A stretch of DNA of 64,000 nucleotides from JAAFHI01 sp039793685 (GTDB lineage Bacteria > Acidobacteriota > Blastocatellia > Chloracidobacteriales > Chloracidobacteriaceae): the NCBI GenBank assembly GCA_039793685.1, contig JBDRAL010000100.1, forward strand, positions 62,001 through 126,000, read 5' to 3'. This document shows positions 53,502 to 61,717 of this stretch, piece after piece. The notes under the pieces are model-generated. The model saw only the letters and a program-made list of their open reading frames with translations. It did no database searches and was not told the origin of the DNA. The position numbers and the translations under genes were made by a program. Each line of letters starts with the position of its first letter. Position 1 is the first letter of the stretch.

Positions 53502-53735
53502 TTACTTGATTTCCGGCGCCTCGCCTTCAATCTCGTATTCGGCCCGGAGCCAGTGGTCGAGGTTGCGTCCTTCGACCGAACCTTCTTCGAGGTATATCTC
53601 AAAGGCACGGCGGGAAATCTGTTCGTGCCGCCGGGCCTGAGGGTGGATCAGGTCATCAAGAATTCCTTTTGACGGTTTCCTGCGTTTCGGGGGAGTCGGG
53701 GTTTCCGGACGAATTTTGAAAGCGGCCTTCGGCAT
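53502..53735 (-). CDS. DUF2934 family small protein
   Basis: 77 residues. The C-terminal half holds the DUF2934 pattern: I-S-R-R-A-F-E-I-Y-L-E-E-G, then D-H-W-L-R-A-E. The N-terminal half is a basic, Pro-rich tail. DUF2934 proteins are abundant in acidobacteria and rhizobia without known function. The gene is followed by a perfect terminator hairpin. Confidence 0.82.
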   Translation of the reverse strand: MPKAAFKIRPETPTPPKRRKPSKGILDDLIHPQARRHEQISRRAFEIYLEEGSVEGRNLDHWLRAEYEIEGEAPEIK

Positions 53736-53859
53736 CGGTTTTCTCCTTGAGCGGTCTCGTCATCCTTGAAGGGAGGACGCGCCTTGAGCAAGGGAAGCGG
53801 AAACCACTTTCGGTCCCCGATTCCTCGGTTCATTTTGATGGTCCGGGAAAACCGAACGC

Positions 53860-54243
53860 TCACTCAACGGTAATGACATAGTGCGGGGTCGGGTTCAGGG
53901 GGCAACTGTAGACGTATTTCCCCGGCTTCAGCGTCACCACACCGGTTTTCGCCGATTTGTTGGTTCCGATGAGGCCCGTGTCCGAATGGGCGACTTTCTT
54001 CCCCTTGTCATCGCCCTGTTGAAGATAAAACCCGACCTTGTGGTCGATGCCCTTGTTGACGATTTTGAAAACATAGTTTCCCGCCTTCAGCTTGAGTTCC
54101 TTCGGCTCGAACTGGCCCGGCGTCTGAACAAGTTCGACTTCGGTCGGTTTGGCCGTGGTTTGGCCGCTGGCCACACCGGACCCGAATGAAAACAACAACG
54201 TCGCCACAAAGGCGAGCGCCGAAAAGAAAAAAGCTCTCCGCAT
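53860..54243 (-). CDS. Secreted cupredoxin-like protein
   Basis: 127 residues with a signal peptide (residues 1-about 27). The mature domain reads VELVQTPGQFEPKELKLKAGNYVFKIVNKGIDHKVGFYL and ends YVYSCPLNPTPHYVITVE. His68, Cys114 and His121 have the order expected of type-1 copper ligands, but the axial Met is missing and C-x6-H spacing is used. It is probably a periplasmic electron carrier or copper protein. GGAGGA precedes the ATG. It has a close paralogue transcribed divergently 175 bp away. Confidence 0.72.
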   Translation of the reverse strand: MRRAFFFSALAFVATLLFSFGSGVASGQTTAKPTEVELVQTPGQFEPKELKLKAGNYVFKIVNKGIDHKVGFYLQQGDDKGKKVAHSDTGLIGTNKSAKTGVVTLKPGKYVYSCPLNPTPHYVITVE

Positions 54244-54418
54244 TGGAAAATCCTCCGATGAGAAATGAAATGAATGTTCTTTCATCCTCACCAATCCGGG
54301 GGCGACGGATTTTATTCCCTGACGTTGCGCGAGGTGTTCCGGAAGTCGGTTGGAATAATTTCGGGTTTCGAGGGATTTCCCCCGGCAGAACACACTCCCG
54401 AGAGGAAATCAAAATCGG

Positions 54419-54850
54419 ATGCGATTGCCAGCCATTGCCGTCCTTTTCGTACTCACCGTCGGAACCTTCATTTCATTCAGTTGCGCCAGCCAGAGTTCAA
54501 GTCCGGCCCCGACGCCTCCGGCCCCTGCAACGCCCGCCCCGACGCCTGCTCCGGCACCAGCTCCGACCGAAATCGAACTGGTCCAGACACCGGGCAAGTT
54601 TGAAAACCAGGAACTCAAGCTCAAGCCGGGTGACTACGTTTTCAAAATCGTCAACAAAGGCGTCAAGCACGAAGTGGGTTTCTACCTTCAGGAAAACGAT
54701 GAGAAGGGAAAAGCCGTGTCCGGTTCCGAAGCGGGACACATCAAGGACGGCGAGACGACCAAAACCGGAAAGGTCACGCTGGCCAAGGGCAAATATGTCT
54801 ATAGCTGTCCTCTGAATCCGACACCGCACTACGTCATTACCGTGGAATAA
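54419..54850 (+). CDS. Cupredoxin-like lipoprotein
   Basis: 143 residues. The lipobox Cys22 follows SF-S, and a Pro/Ala/Thr-rich spacer of about 26 residues (28-50) precedes the cupredoxin domain. The domain is about 60 percent identical to the divergent paralogue by eye, with His84, Cys130 and His137, and the same C-terminal SCPLNPTPHYVITVE. It is probably anchored to a membrane facing the periplasm. The stop is 15 bp before a radical SAM gene, so the two are probably co-transcribed. Confidence 0.72.
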   Translation: MRLPAIAVLFVLTVGTFISFSCASQSSSPAPTPPAPATPAPTPAPAPAPTEIELVQTPGKFENQELKLKPGDYVFKIVNKGVKHEVGFYLQENDEKGKAVSGSEAGHIKDGETTKTGKVTLAKGKYVYSCPLNPTPHYVITVE

Positions 54851-54865
54851 AGGGATTCACGCGCT

Positions 54866-55906
54866 ATGGAGTCCATTTATTTTGTGATGTCGTGGCAGTG
54901 TCATCGAAGTTGCGACCACTGTTATGACGCGCGATTTCATCCCTATCAGGGGGAACAGCTCGCCGCCATCGTCGCCGAGTCGGAGCGCAACTTCGGGCGA
55001 ATCATCGCCAACCTGCCCGAAACCATGCTGTACCGCGATCTGAACGACCTTGACGAAGACGGAAAACCGCGTGAAAAGGTGGGCCGAATCCTGTTGGCCG
55101 GCGGTGAGGTCCTGCTTCCCGGAATCCGCGAAAAAGTCCTTTTTCCCGCGATGGAGGCGATTCGGGCAAAGTATGCCGCCCGGGGTGGCGTTCATATCGT
55201 CGTCCAGACCACCGGCGACCTGCTGACCCGGAAAATCATCGACGAACTCATCGCGCACCACGCCGACTGCATTCTGGTTTCCGGCGTGGATGCCTTTCAC
55301 AAAGGGTTGGAAACGAAAGTCGCCCAGCTTGGTTTCGTGGGCAAACTGGCGGTCATGTTCGAGTCAAAGGGAATTCGTAAACTCGACCTCGACCATGCCC
55401 GCAAGGGAATCGTCAAACCTCACGGCAAGCCCACCTACCTGTTTTTCGGCGCGCAGCCCGACCTGTGGATCGGCAAGCTCTGGCCACGCGGGCGGGCGAT
55501 GGAGAACGGACTTTCCACGGCTCGCCTGTGCGACAACTTCTGCAACCAGCTTTCCGGCGGCGTGAATTTCCTGAACCTCGGTTTTCAGGGATCGGAAGTA
55601 TCCATCGAGCCGAACGGCAACGTGTATCCCTGTTGTCTGAAAACGAAGATGGCCATCGGAAATCTGCTGGATGAACCGCTTGAAACAATTCTGAAGCGGC
55701 TGGCGGGTAATCCCGTTTACGAGGCCATCGCGATGGGGCATCCCGAGCGGATGGGCATTGCTCATGGCTGGTCGGTCGAAACCTTCATTGAAAAATCGCA
55801 GATGACACTGCCTTCAGGCGAGACGTACCGGAATCTGTGCATCGGGTGTGATCGTTTTCACGAGGAAGTTCTCGTGCCCTTGAACCGTGCCGGGCACGCG
55901 GCCTGA
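54866..55906 (+). CDS. Radical SAM protein with SPASM-like C-terminal cysteines
   Basis: 346 residues. C12-x3-C16-x2-C19 (WQCHRSCDHC) binds the SAM cluster, and LAGGE carries the SAM motif. C-terminal cysteines at 222/226, 256/257 and 325/328 fit an auxiliary-cluster (SPASM-type) domain. SPASM enzymes often modify a peptide or protein encoded nearby. The preceding cupredoxin-like lipoprotein is 15 bp away, which makes it the leading candidate partner; this is inference. The next gene begins 15 bp downstream. Confidence 0.78.
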   Translation: MESIYFVMSWQCHRSCDHCYDARFHPYQGEQLAAIVAESERNFGRIIANLPETMLYRDLNDLDEDGKPREKVGRILLAGGEVLLPGIREKVLFPAMEAIRAKYAARGGVHIVVQTTGDLLTRKIIDELIAHHADCILVSGVDAFHKGLETKVAQLGFVGKLAVMFESKGIRKLDLDHARKGIVKPHGKPTYLFFGAQPDLWIGKLWPRGRAMENGLSTARLCDNFCNQLSGGVNFLNLGFQGSEVSIEPNGNVYPCCLKTKMAIGNLLDEPLETILKRLAGNPVYEAIAMGHPERMGIAHGWSVETFIEKSQMTLPSGETYRNLCIGCDRFHEEVLVPLNRAGHAA

Positions 55907-55921
55907 CGAGGTTTGAATGCC

Positions 55922-57268
55922 ATGAACAGGGAACGGCTCCGGGCGCTGGTTATCGGTTGTTCGCTCGAAGCCGTGTTTCTCTCGGTTTTTCTGGTCGGTC
56001 GTGGCGCATCCGATGTTTTCTTTTTGAAGTGGTACATGGGCGCAGCCCTGATCGCGGGGGCGCTCTGGCTGGTTCTGCTGCGGGTCTGGCGACCCGGCGC
56101 GCTTCCGGGTTGGGGCATGGTTTTCTTCGCGGTCCTGTTTCGCCTGACGGTCATCGGCCTACCGGCGACGACTTCCGGAGATGCCTTTCGTTATGTCTGG
56201 GACGGAAAGGTCCTGACTCACGGCATCAATCCCTACCGATATGCTCCTGATGCGCCCGAACTCGCCTCGCTGCGCGATTCGGTCATCCATCCGAACATCA
56301 ATCATCCGAAACTTCCGACGATTTATCCCCCGCTGGCGCAACTCTGTTTTGTGGCGGCGTACCGTATCGGCGGCGATTCGCTGGCGGGAATGAAGGTGGT
56401 CAACCTTTTCATCGAATTGCTGACGACGTGGCTGCTGTGGGTGTTGCTGAAACGGACCCGGCTGGCCGATCCTTCATGGGTCGTGGCCTATGCGTGGTGT
56501 CCGTTGCCGATTCTGGAATTCATGGGGCCGGCGCATATGGACGCGCTCGGTCTTCCGTGGCTGGTTCTGTTTTATCTGGCCGTCACCGAACGGCGACCCG
56601 TGGCGGGCGGGCTCGCGCTCGCTGGAGCAACCCTCATCAAACTGTTCCCGGTGATTCTCCTGCCGTTCCTGCTGGCCCGTCTCGACTGGCGGAAATGGCC
56701 CGTTGCCGTCGCTGTCTTTGTCGTGCCGGTGGTCCTCGGATACGGCGTATTCATGCTCGGCGGCGTGGACCCGTTCGTTTCCCTGCGCGTCTATTCGTGG
56801 AACTGGCGGTTCAACGCGCCGCTGTTTTCATGGCTTGAAGTACGGACGGGCGACGGCCTGATTGCGCGCCGAATCTGCCTTGGGCTGTTTGTCGCGCTGG
56901 CGCTGGTCATCCTTCTCTATCGACAACGGTTCATTGAAAAAGTCGAGCGGCTGTGGCTGGCCTTCTTCTGTTGCGGCACGACGGTTTTCCCGTGGTATCT
57001 GACCTGGTTCGCGCCCGCGTGCGTGGCGGTCCGGTCGTTCCCGGTCGTGTGGCTGATTGTCACCGCGCCGTTGACCTACGTCACGGAACTCGGCTACCGC
57101 GTCAATGGCGACTGGACCGAATCAACACTCGTTCAGGCCGTCGAGTTCATTCCGATTGCGGGATGGGCGGCGTGGTCCGTCGGACGCGGCGTTCTGCGAT
57201 GGCGAAGCGAAAGATGCAGCTCAGAATCTTTGCCCCGGCCCGCGCGCTTCCCCCGATGGTCCCGCTGA
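55922..57268 (+). CDS. GT-C/GT87-like membrane glycosyltransferase
   Basis: 448 residues with about ten membrane helices. The first external loop carries S-G-D-A-F-R-Y-V-W-D-G, followed by INPYRYAPD and YPPLAQL, the signature of polyprenyl-phosphate-dependent mannosyltransferase-like proteins. It probably transfers a sugar from a lipid-linked donor on the periplasmic face. The start at 55922 follows GAGG. The 3' end overlaps the convergent GT2 gene by 122 bp, and the last 30 residues look unlike the rest. Confidence 0.8.
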   Translation: MNRERLRALVIGCSLEAVFLSVFLVGRGASDVFFLKWYMGAALIAGALWLVLLRVWRPGALPGWGMVFFAVLFRLTVIGLPATTSGDAFRYVWDGKVLTHGINPYRYAPDAPELASLRDSVIHPNINHPKLPTIYPPLAQLCFVAAYRIGGDSLAGMKVVNLFIELLTTWLLWVLLKRTRLADPSWVVAYAWCPLPILEFMGPAHMDALGLPWLVLFYLAVTERRPVAGGLALAGATLIKLFPVILLPFLLARLDWRKWPVAVAVFVVPVVLGYGVFMLGGVDPFVSLRVYSWNWRFNAPLFSWLEVRTGDGLIARRICLGLFVALALVILLYRQRFIEKVERLWLAFFCCGTTVFPWYLTWFAPACVAVRSFPVVWLIVTAPLTYVTELGYRVNGDWTESTLVQAVEFIPIAGWAAWSVGRGVLRWRSERCSSESLPRPARFPRWSR

Positions 57269-57878
57269 TTTTCGATGTCCCGATGCGAACGCGATACCTC
57301 ACGGGCACTTCCTTCACTTTCAAACGCGCCCGGATGGCCTTGATCTGCATTTCGATGGTCCAGCCGAAATTGCGGTCGCGCATGCCGAGCGCATCGAGCG
57401 CGTCGCGGCGAATCGCGCGAAACGGGCCGAGGTCGGAATAACGCCGTCCCCAGAACAGATATATCAATGTCGTGGCCAGCCGATTGCCGAATCTCTGATG
57501 TGGAAGGAGCGCGCCGCTTTCGGCTTGGCCATTCGTTCGCGAGCCGATGACGAGGTCCGCGCTCCCATCGAGCAGCGGCGCAATCAGCGCGGGCATGTCT
57601 TCCGGAAAGTCGGAATGGTCCGCGTCGAGAAAAACCACGATTTCGGTATCGGTGGGCAGGTGGGCGAGGGCGCGCAGACAGGCCGCGCCGTAACCGCGTT
57701 CGGGTTCGTGAACGACCGTGGCCCCGGCGGCCCGCGCGACGGCGGCGGTGTCATCGGTACTTCCGTTGTCGCAAACGATGACGCGGGCGTCGAGGTGACA
57801 CGGGATTTCCGCGATGACCTGACCAATGGCGGCAGCTTCGTTGAGCGCCGGGATGACGACGGCAATGCGTGGAGACAC
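57147..57878 (-). CDS. Family 2 glycosyltransferase (dolichyl-phosphate mannose synthase-like)
   Basis: About 243 residues. The GT-A fold opens with IAVVIPALNEAAAIG, the acidic motif D-N-G-S-T-D-D-T is present, and F-L-D-A-D-H-S-D-F-P-E-D is the metal site. R-F-G-N-R and FRAIRR-DAL follow. There is no C-terminal membrane anchor. The start is a GTG at 57878, where the conserved sequence begins; longer frames overlap the divergent gene and are non-conserved. It probably makes the lipid-linked sugar donor used by the adjacent GT87-like enzyme. Confidence 0.82.
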   Translation of the reverse strand: MSPRIAVVIPALNEAAAIGQVIAEIPCHLDARVIVCDNGSTDDTAAVARAAGATVVHEPERGYGAACLRALAHLPTDTEIVVFLDADHSDFPEDMPALIAPLLDGSADLVIGSRTNGQAESGALLPHQRFGNRLATTLIYLFWGRRYSDLGPFRAIRRDALDALGMRDRNFGWTIEMQIKAIRARLKVKEVPVRYRVRIGTSKISGTIGGSARAGAKILSCIFRFAIAERRVRRTTPPIPQSE

Positions 57879-57903
57879 GATGAATCTTTCGAAGAGAGAA
57901 AAA

Positions 57904-58644
57904 ATGAACGAGTTTCGATGGTTGCTGTTTGCCCGTTCGCCATACGGAGCGGGCATCAAGACCCGGCTCGCGCCCTGTTGCGACGAAACGGCCCGGCGTC
58001 GAATCCAGCACGCCTTTGTACTGGATTCGCTCACCGGGTTGAGACGGAGCGCGAAACGTCTGGGAGGAACAATCTCGTTCCACACGGCCTCTCCGTGGAT
58101 GAATCACGAAACCCCACCGGTTCTATTCCCGCTTCCGGAATGGCTGGATGAAAAAGATGTCGTTCCGCAGATTGGGGGAGGGTTCGGCGACCGGTTGAAA
58201 TTCGCTCTGAAGGCTGCTTTCGGCGAAGGCGCGGCGAAGGTGGTCGTCATCGGCGGCGACACGCCGATGCTGCCGGGCGCGCTCCTTCAGACGGCCGTTC
58301 GCGGACTTGACGAGCATCGGGTCGTTCTCGGACCGGCGGAAGACGGCGGGTACTACCTGCTCGGCCTCCGCGCTCCGTTTTCCGGACTGGAAACGCTTTT
58401 CGAGGACATTGACTGGGGCAGCGACCGCGTTTTCGCCCAGACCCACGACCGCTGTTTTCTGGCCGAGCTGAAAACCCTTGTATTGCCCAAGTATTTCGAC
58501 GTGGACCGCTGCGATGACCTGCGCCGGCTGGCGCGCGAACTCACGCCCGCCCAGCGTGCGCGAACGGCGACCGGACGGTTGTTCGCGGAGCTTGGCCTGC
58601 TTGATCCGAATCCCTGTGAAACGGTTTCACCAGCGGGGGAATAA
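57904..58644 (+). CDS. DUF2064/TIGR04282-family glycosyltransferase-like protein
   Basis: 246 residues. N-terminal LLFARSPYGAGIKTRLAP is the typical opening of the DUF2064 (TIGR04282) family. G-G-D-T-P-M-L is the nucleotide-sugar-type aspartate motif, and LGPAEDGGYYLLGL follows. Members are annotated with arsenosugar synthesis or as guanylyltransferase-like enzymes; no arsM is nearby, so the role here is open. An in-frame ATG eight codons upstream (57880) has a GGAGA site and remains possible. It diverges from the GT2 gene. Confidence 0.82.
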   Translation: MNEFRWLLFARSPYGAGIKTRLAPCCDETARRRIQHAFVLDSLTGLRRSAKRLGGTISFHTASPWMNHETPPVLFPLPEWLDEKDVVPQIGGGFGDRLKFALKAAFGEGAAKVVVIGGDTPMLPGALLQTAVRGLDEHRVVLGPAEDGGYYLLGLRAPFSGLETLFEDIDWGSDRVFAQTHDRCFLAELKTLVLPKYFDVDRCDDLRRLARELTPAQRARTATGRLFAELGLLDPNPCETVSPAGE

Positions 58645-58703
58645 AACCGCTCACCGGCGGATTCAACGAATAGTCAACTCGGTTAAAAGGAAGGGCAGCG
58701 GAT

Positions 58704-58994
58704 GTGTCGCTTCAGTATCTGAAGGACGCCGTCGCCGTCGGCGACAGCGAGAAATTGATCCGGTACGTCCGTCTGCATTTTGGCGACGGCAACGAGGACG
58801 CCGGACGTCGTGAAATCGACAAGGCGTGGATCGAGGCGCTCAAACCGCTGCTCGACCTGCCGCCGACCGACCGCGCGTTCATCCTCGCGACGCTGGCCGA
58901 AAAAGACCACGCCACGCTCGCGCACCTTTATTTTCATCTGCACTTTTACTTCGTACAGAAATCCGGAGAGTGGATTCATGACGGTCGTGTCTGA
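58704..58994 (+). CDS. Small hypothetical protein upstream of GrdB-family gene
   Basis: 96 residues from a GTG start that follows GGAAGGG. No signal or membrane segment. SLQYLKDAVAVGDSEKLIRY and WIEALKPLLDLPPTDRAFIL are mostly helical, ending HLYFHLHFYFVQKSGEW. Its end overlaps the selenoprotein-like gene start by 17 bp, so the two are translationally coupled. Function unknown. Confidence 0.6.
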   Translation: MSLQYLKDAVAVGDSEKLIRYVRLHFGDGNEDAGRREIDKAWIEALKPLLDLPPTDRAFILATLAEKDHATLAHLYFHLHFYFVQKSGEWIHDGRV

Positions 58995-59805
58995 CCCGAA
59001 CGGCGGCGAATTGCGCCAGTTGCGTCCCGGCCTGTGGGACACCGTGAACGAACGGTACCCCGGCTCGATGATTACCCGCGATGAACTGGTTCCGCTGGCG
59101 GCACCGCGCGTACCGTTGAATGAAGCGCGGGTGACGTTTGTCAGCACGGCGGGCGTTCAACCGCGTGGAACCCTGCCGTTCGACACGGTGCATCCGGTCG
59201 GCGATTACACGTTCCGCCGCGTGCCGTCGGGTTCGCGCACAGATGAACTCGAAATCCATCAGTTGAAGTACCCGACCTTCGGCGCGGAAAAGGACCTCAA
59301 CGTCATCTTCCCGATTGAACGGCTTCAGGAACTGGTCGCGGAAAATGTCATCGGCGGACTGACGCCCGATTTCTTTTCCTTCATCGGATACAACATGGAC
59401 CCCGAGCGCCTCGAACGGACGCTCGCCGAAGACATCGCCGACGCGGTTTGCGAACAGCGGCCCGACCTCGCGCTGATGTCGCCTGCCTGACCGATCTGCC
59501 ATCAGAGCATCGCGCTGGTCCAGCGCGCTATCGAACGCAGAAACATCCCGACCGTCTCGATTTCAGTCGCGCTCGACGTGACCGAACGCATCAAGCCGCC
59601 GCGCGCCGTTTTCCTGCCCTTCATGATGGGGCATCACTTCGGCGTGCCGTTCCATCGCGAACTTCAATGGCGGATCATCCTCGACGCCCTTGCGTTGATT
59701 TATTCGGCGACCGAAAGCGGTTCAGTTCAAAAACTCCCGATTTCCTGGGCACAGGCGCGCAATCAGGCCAAGGCGCTTGGCCTGACGGAAGAACGAAACG
59801 GATAA
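58978..59805 (+). CDS. GrdB-family protein with in-frame UGA (probable selenocysteine at residue 171)
   Basis: 275 residues if the TGA at 59488-59490 is read as selenocysteine. The part before it (LRQLRPGLWDTVNERYPG to RPDLALMSPA) and the part after it (PICHQSIALVQRAIERRNIP, TVSISVALDVTERIKPPRAV, FLPFMMGHHFG) are in one frame. Together they match the glycine/sarcosine/betaine reductase selenoprotein B family over its full length. The UGA falls at the first position of a U-x2-C motif (U-P-I-C-H). A hairpin suited to SECIS function follows at 59511-59527. Standard calling would end the gene at 59490. The enzymatic role is unproven, as glycine reductase partners are not nearby. Confidence 0.82.
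59511..59527 (+). promoter_or_regulatory. Putative bacterial SECIS hairpin
   Basis: CGCGCTG-GTC-CAGCGCG forms a perfect 7-bp stem with a three-base loop beginning in G. The loop starts 28 nt after the end of the TGA, inside the accepted 16-37 nt range for bacterial SECIS elements, and carries GGUC as in the apical loop of E. coli fdhF. It lies within the coding frame, as required in bacteria. Confidence 0.65.
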
Positions 59806-59866
59806 AACGGTTTTCAGTTGTGCGTGCCCTCACCGCTGACGCGGCTCGGGGGCATTCACGGACCTG

Positions 59867-60427
59867 TTACATCCGGCGCAGGCGAATGTCGATTTCCCAA
59901 TCGACAAAGTTCCATTCCGGCGACCGGCGCAACTCCTCAAGCATCCGGTCGAACGCCGCTTCGTGTTCCGGCGCGAATTCAAACCACGTCAGAAAATCGA
60001 ACGGTTCGCGCTCCGACAAATCTCGGCAGTGGTGAAGTTTGCGCGCCACCGCCGGGAGATAGTTCATCCCGATGCCGATGTGCCGCGACTGTTCCTCGAA
60101 CACGGCGCGGCGTTCATCCTGCGTCAGTGCCCACCAGGCGGCGGTTTTACGAATCGGAATCAATGCCGCAAGGGTCGCGGCGGGACGTCCGAGATCCTCC
60201 TGACGTTCGGTGAGCCGGTTTTTTTCATCGCGGTTGGTATAACGGGCGTTGCTCGTGATGCCACGCAGCGTCCAATGCGCGTCCGGTGGCGGCGCGTCCG
60301 GCTCCGGCGTGACGGAAAGCCGTTCCGCGTGAGGCCAGTCGTCGCCGATGACGGTGACGGTCCGGATGATTTCCCATTGGCCGGCAGCGCCGCCGGTGAA
60401 GGTGAACAGCCGTGACGGATTCGACAT
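59867..60427 (-). CDS. Chlorite dismutase-family heme protein
   Basis: 186 residues from an ATG preceded by GGAGAATCG. Family blocks are W-T-L-R-G-I-T-S-N-A-R-Y, then LAALIPIRKTAAWWALTQDERRAVFEEQSRH, then the heme-ligand region RKLHHCRDL (H132/H133), and FDFLTWFEFAP. The family includes chlorite dismutases and coproheme decarboxylases; this short branch is uncharacterised and a chlorite-degrading function is not implied. Cytoplasmic. It lies just downstream of the GNAT gene, 19 bp apart on the same strand. Confidence 0.82.
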   Translation of the reverse strand: MSNPSRLFTFTGGAAGQWEIIRTVTVIGDDWPHAERLSVTPEPDAPPPDAHWTLRGITSNARYTNRDEKNRLTERQEDLGRPAATLAALIPIRKTAAWWALTQDERRAVFEEQSRHIGIGMNYLPAVARKLHHCRDLSEREPFDFLTWFEFAPEHEAAFDRMLEELRRSPEWNFVDWEIDIRLRRM

Positions 60428-60446
60428 TGCGATTCTCCGGAAAGGT

Positions 60447-60947
60447 TCAATCTTCAATTTCGAGCATCATTTCCTGCATGGTCGGGCGAAAACCGTACTG
60501 CTGGAAAATATCCTTCGCGAGCCGGTTCTGCGGCCAGACCTGGAGCATCAGGGTTTTCGAGTTGAACTCGCGGGCCACATCGACCGCGGCGTCGAGGAGT
60601 TTCTTCCCGGCCCCGAGGCCCCGAACCGCCGGTTCGACGTAAATGTCATGAAGCCAGACTCTCGCGTCCGAGATTTCGACGATGCTGTCGGGTTCAAGTT
60701 TCAGAAAAACGTACCCGACGATTTCATTCTCGTGTTCAGCCACAAGAATGCGGGTCACGGGGTTGGGAATTTCTTCCAGAAAAAGGTCGTTCAATCGTTC
60801 CGCCAGATCGGCGAAATCGGTAAAACGGGTCGGGTGATAGGAAAGGTGCTGCCGACACAGTTTTTCCGCGAGGGAAGCCACCTTCGGCGTTTCCTCCGGT
60901 GTGGCGTGCCGGATGACGACTTCAGCGGTTGAAGCGGGCTGATTCAA
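60447..60947 (-). CDS. GNAT-family N-acetyltransferase
   Basis: 166 residues. The acetyl-CoA motif is WLHDIYVEPAVRGLGAGKKLLDAA, and the end is F-Q-Q-Y-G-F-R-P. A TTG start at 60947 is chosen because CGGAGG lies seven bases upstream; an earlier ATG gives a non-conserved leader. Substrate unknown. Probably in one operon with the chlorite-dismutase-family gene. Confidence 0.85.
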   Translation of the reverse strand: MNQPASTAEVVIRHATPEETPKVASLAEKLCRQHLSYHPTRFTDFADLAERLNDLFLEEIPNPVTRILVAEHENEIVGYVFLKLEPDSIVEISDARVWLHDIYVEPAVRGLGAGKKLLDAAVDVAREFNSKTLMLQVWPQNRLAKDIFQQYGFRPTMQEMMLEIED

Positions 60948-61066
60948 AAAGGGCCTCCGGAGTTGAGTCAGAATTTGAACGGATGAAAAATTCCCCGAGA
61001 CGGCGAATCGCGGGGGCAAATTTCCCTTTTTTGTTCACATGACTGGAAACCGGGAATGGCGCGGGT

Positions 61067-61663
61067 TTATTCCCTGAACGTGAGGGCGACCGAATTCATG
61101 CAGTAACGCAGGCCGGTCGGCTTCGGGCCGTCATCGAACACATGGCCGAGATGCGCGCCGCAGCGGGCGCAACGCACCTCCGTGCGCGACATGCCGTAGG
61201 AATCGTCCGCCGCGACGTCCACGTTCTTCGGATGAATGGGCTTGAAGAAACTCGGCCAGCCCGTGCCCGATTCGAATTTTGCATCCGAATGAAACAGTTC
61301 CAGATTGCAGCCGACGCAGGCGTAGACGCCGGTCCGGTGATTCTCGACGTATTCGCCGGTGAAGGCCCGTTCCGTTCCGGCCAGTCGTGTGACGTAAAAC
61401 TGTTCGGGGGTGAGGATTTGTTTCCATTCCTCGTCGGACTTGACGATTTTCACCCCGTTGAAAATCTTGTCGTCCGGTGTCGAAGGCTTCGACTGCCGTG
61501 CGGTCGTTGGCGCGGGCGATTGAAAGGCCGGGTTGAGGATTTGCGCGCCCCGGCGACGCGGTTCGTTCCCGTTGGCGCGCGTGTTGGTCGTGGCACACCC
61601 CATGAGCAGGATTCCCGAGGCGACCAAGGCAATGATGGCGGCAAGGTTGGTGAAGATTTTCAT
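61067..61663 (-). CDS. msrB: Peptide-methionine (R)-S-oxide reductase MsrB, lipoprotein form
   Basis: 198 residues. A lipobox (LLMGC, Cys23) and a spacer precede the MsrB domain. Zn-binding Cys pairs lie in YACVGC and VRCARCG, and the catalytic Cys188 is in RYCMNSVAL. GTGWPSF and H-L-G-H-V-F-D-D-G-P are also present. It repairs methionine-R-sulfoxide in the periplasm, attached to a membrane. The catalytic residue is Cys, not Sec. The start follows GGGAGTC. Confidence 0.93.
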   Translation of the reverse strand: MKIFTNLAAIIALVASGILLMGCATTNTRANGNEPRRRGAQILNPAFQSPAPTTARQSKPSTPDDKIFNGVKIVKSDEEWKQILTPEQFYVTRLAGTERAFTGEYVENHRTGVYACVGCNLELFHSDAKFESGTGWPSFFKPIHPKNVDVAADDSYGMSRTEVRCARCGAHLGHVFDDGPKPTGLRYCMNSVALTFRE

Positions 61664-61717
61664 GAAACAGACTCCCGATTCGGATGAACTGTTTCTGTAG
61701 GCCGCCATCCAACGTTT

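Noticed and set aside
59488..59490. The TGA as a simple nonsense mutation making a pseudogene
   Set aside because: Both halves are intact and conserved, the TGA sits at a catalytic-type Cys position, and a SECIS-like hairpin follows. It stays an alternative until selenocysteine genes are found.
61067..61663. Second selenoprotein (MsrB)
   Set aside because: The catalytic position is a normal TGC cysteine codon in RYCMNS; no in-frame TGA.
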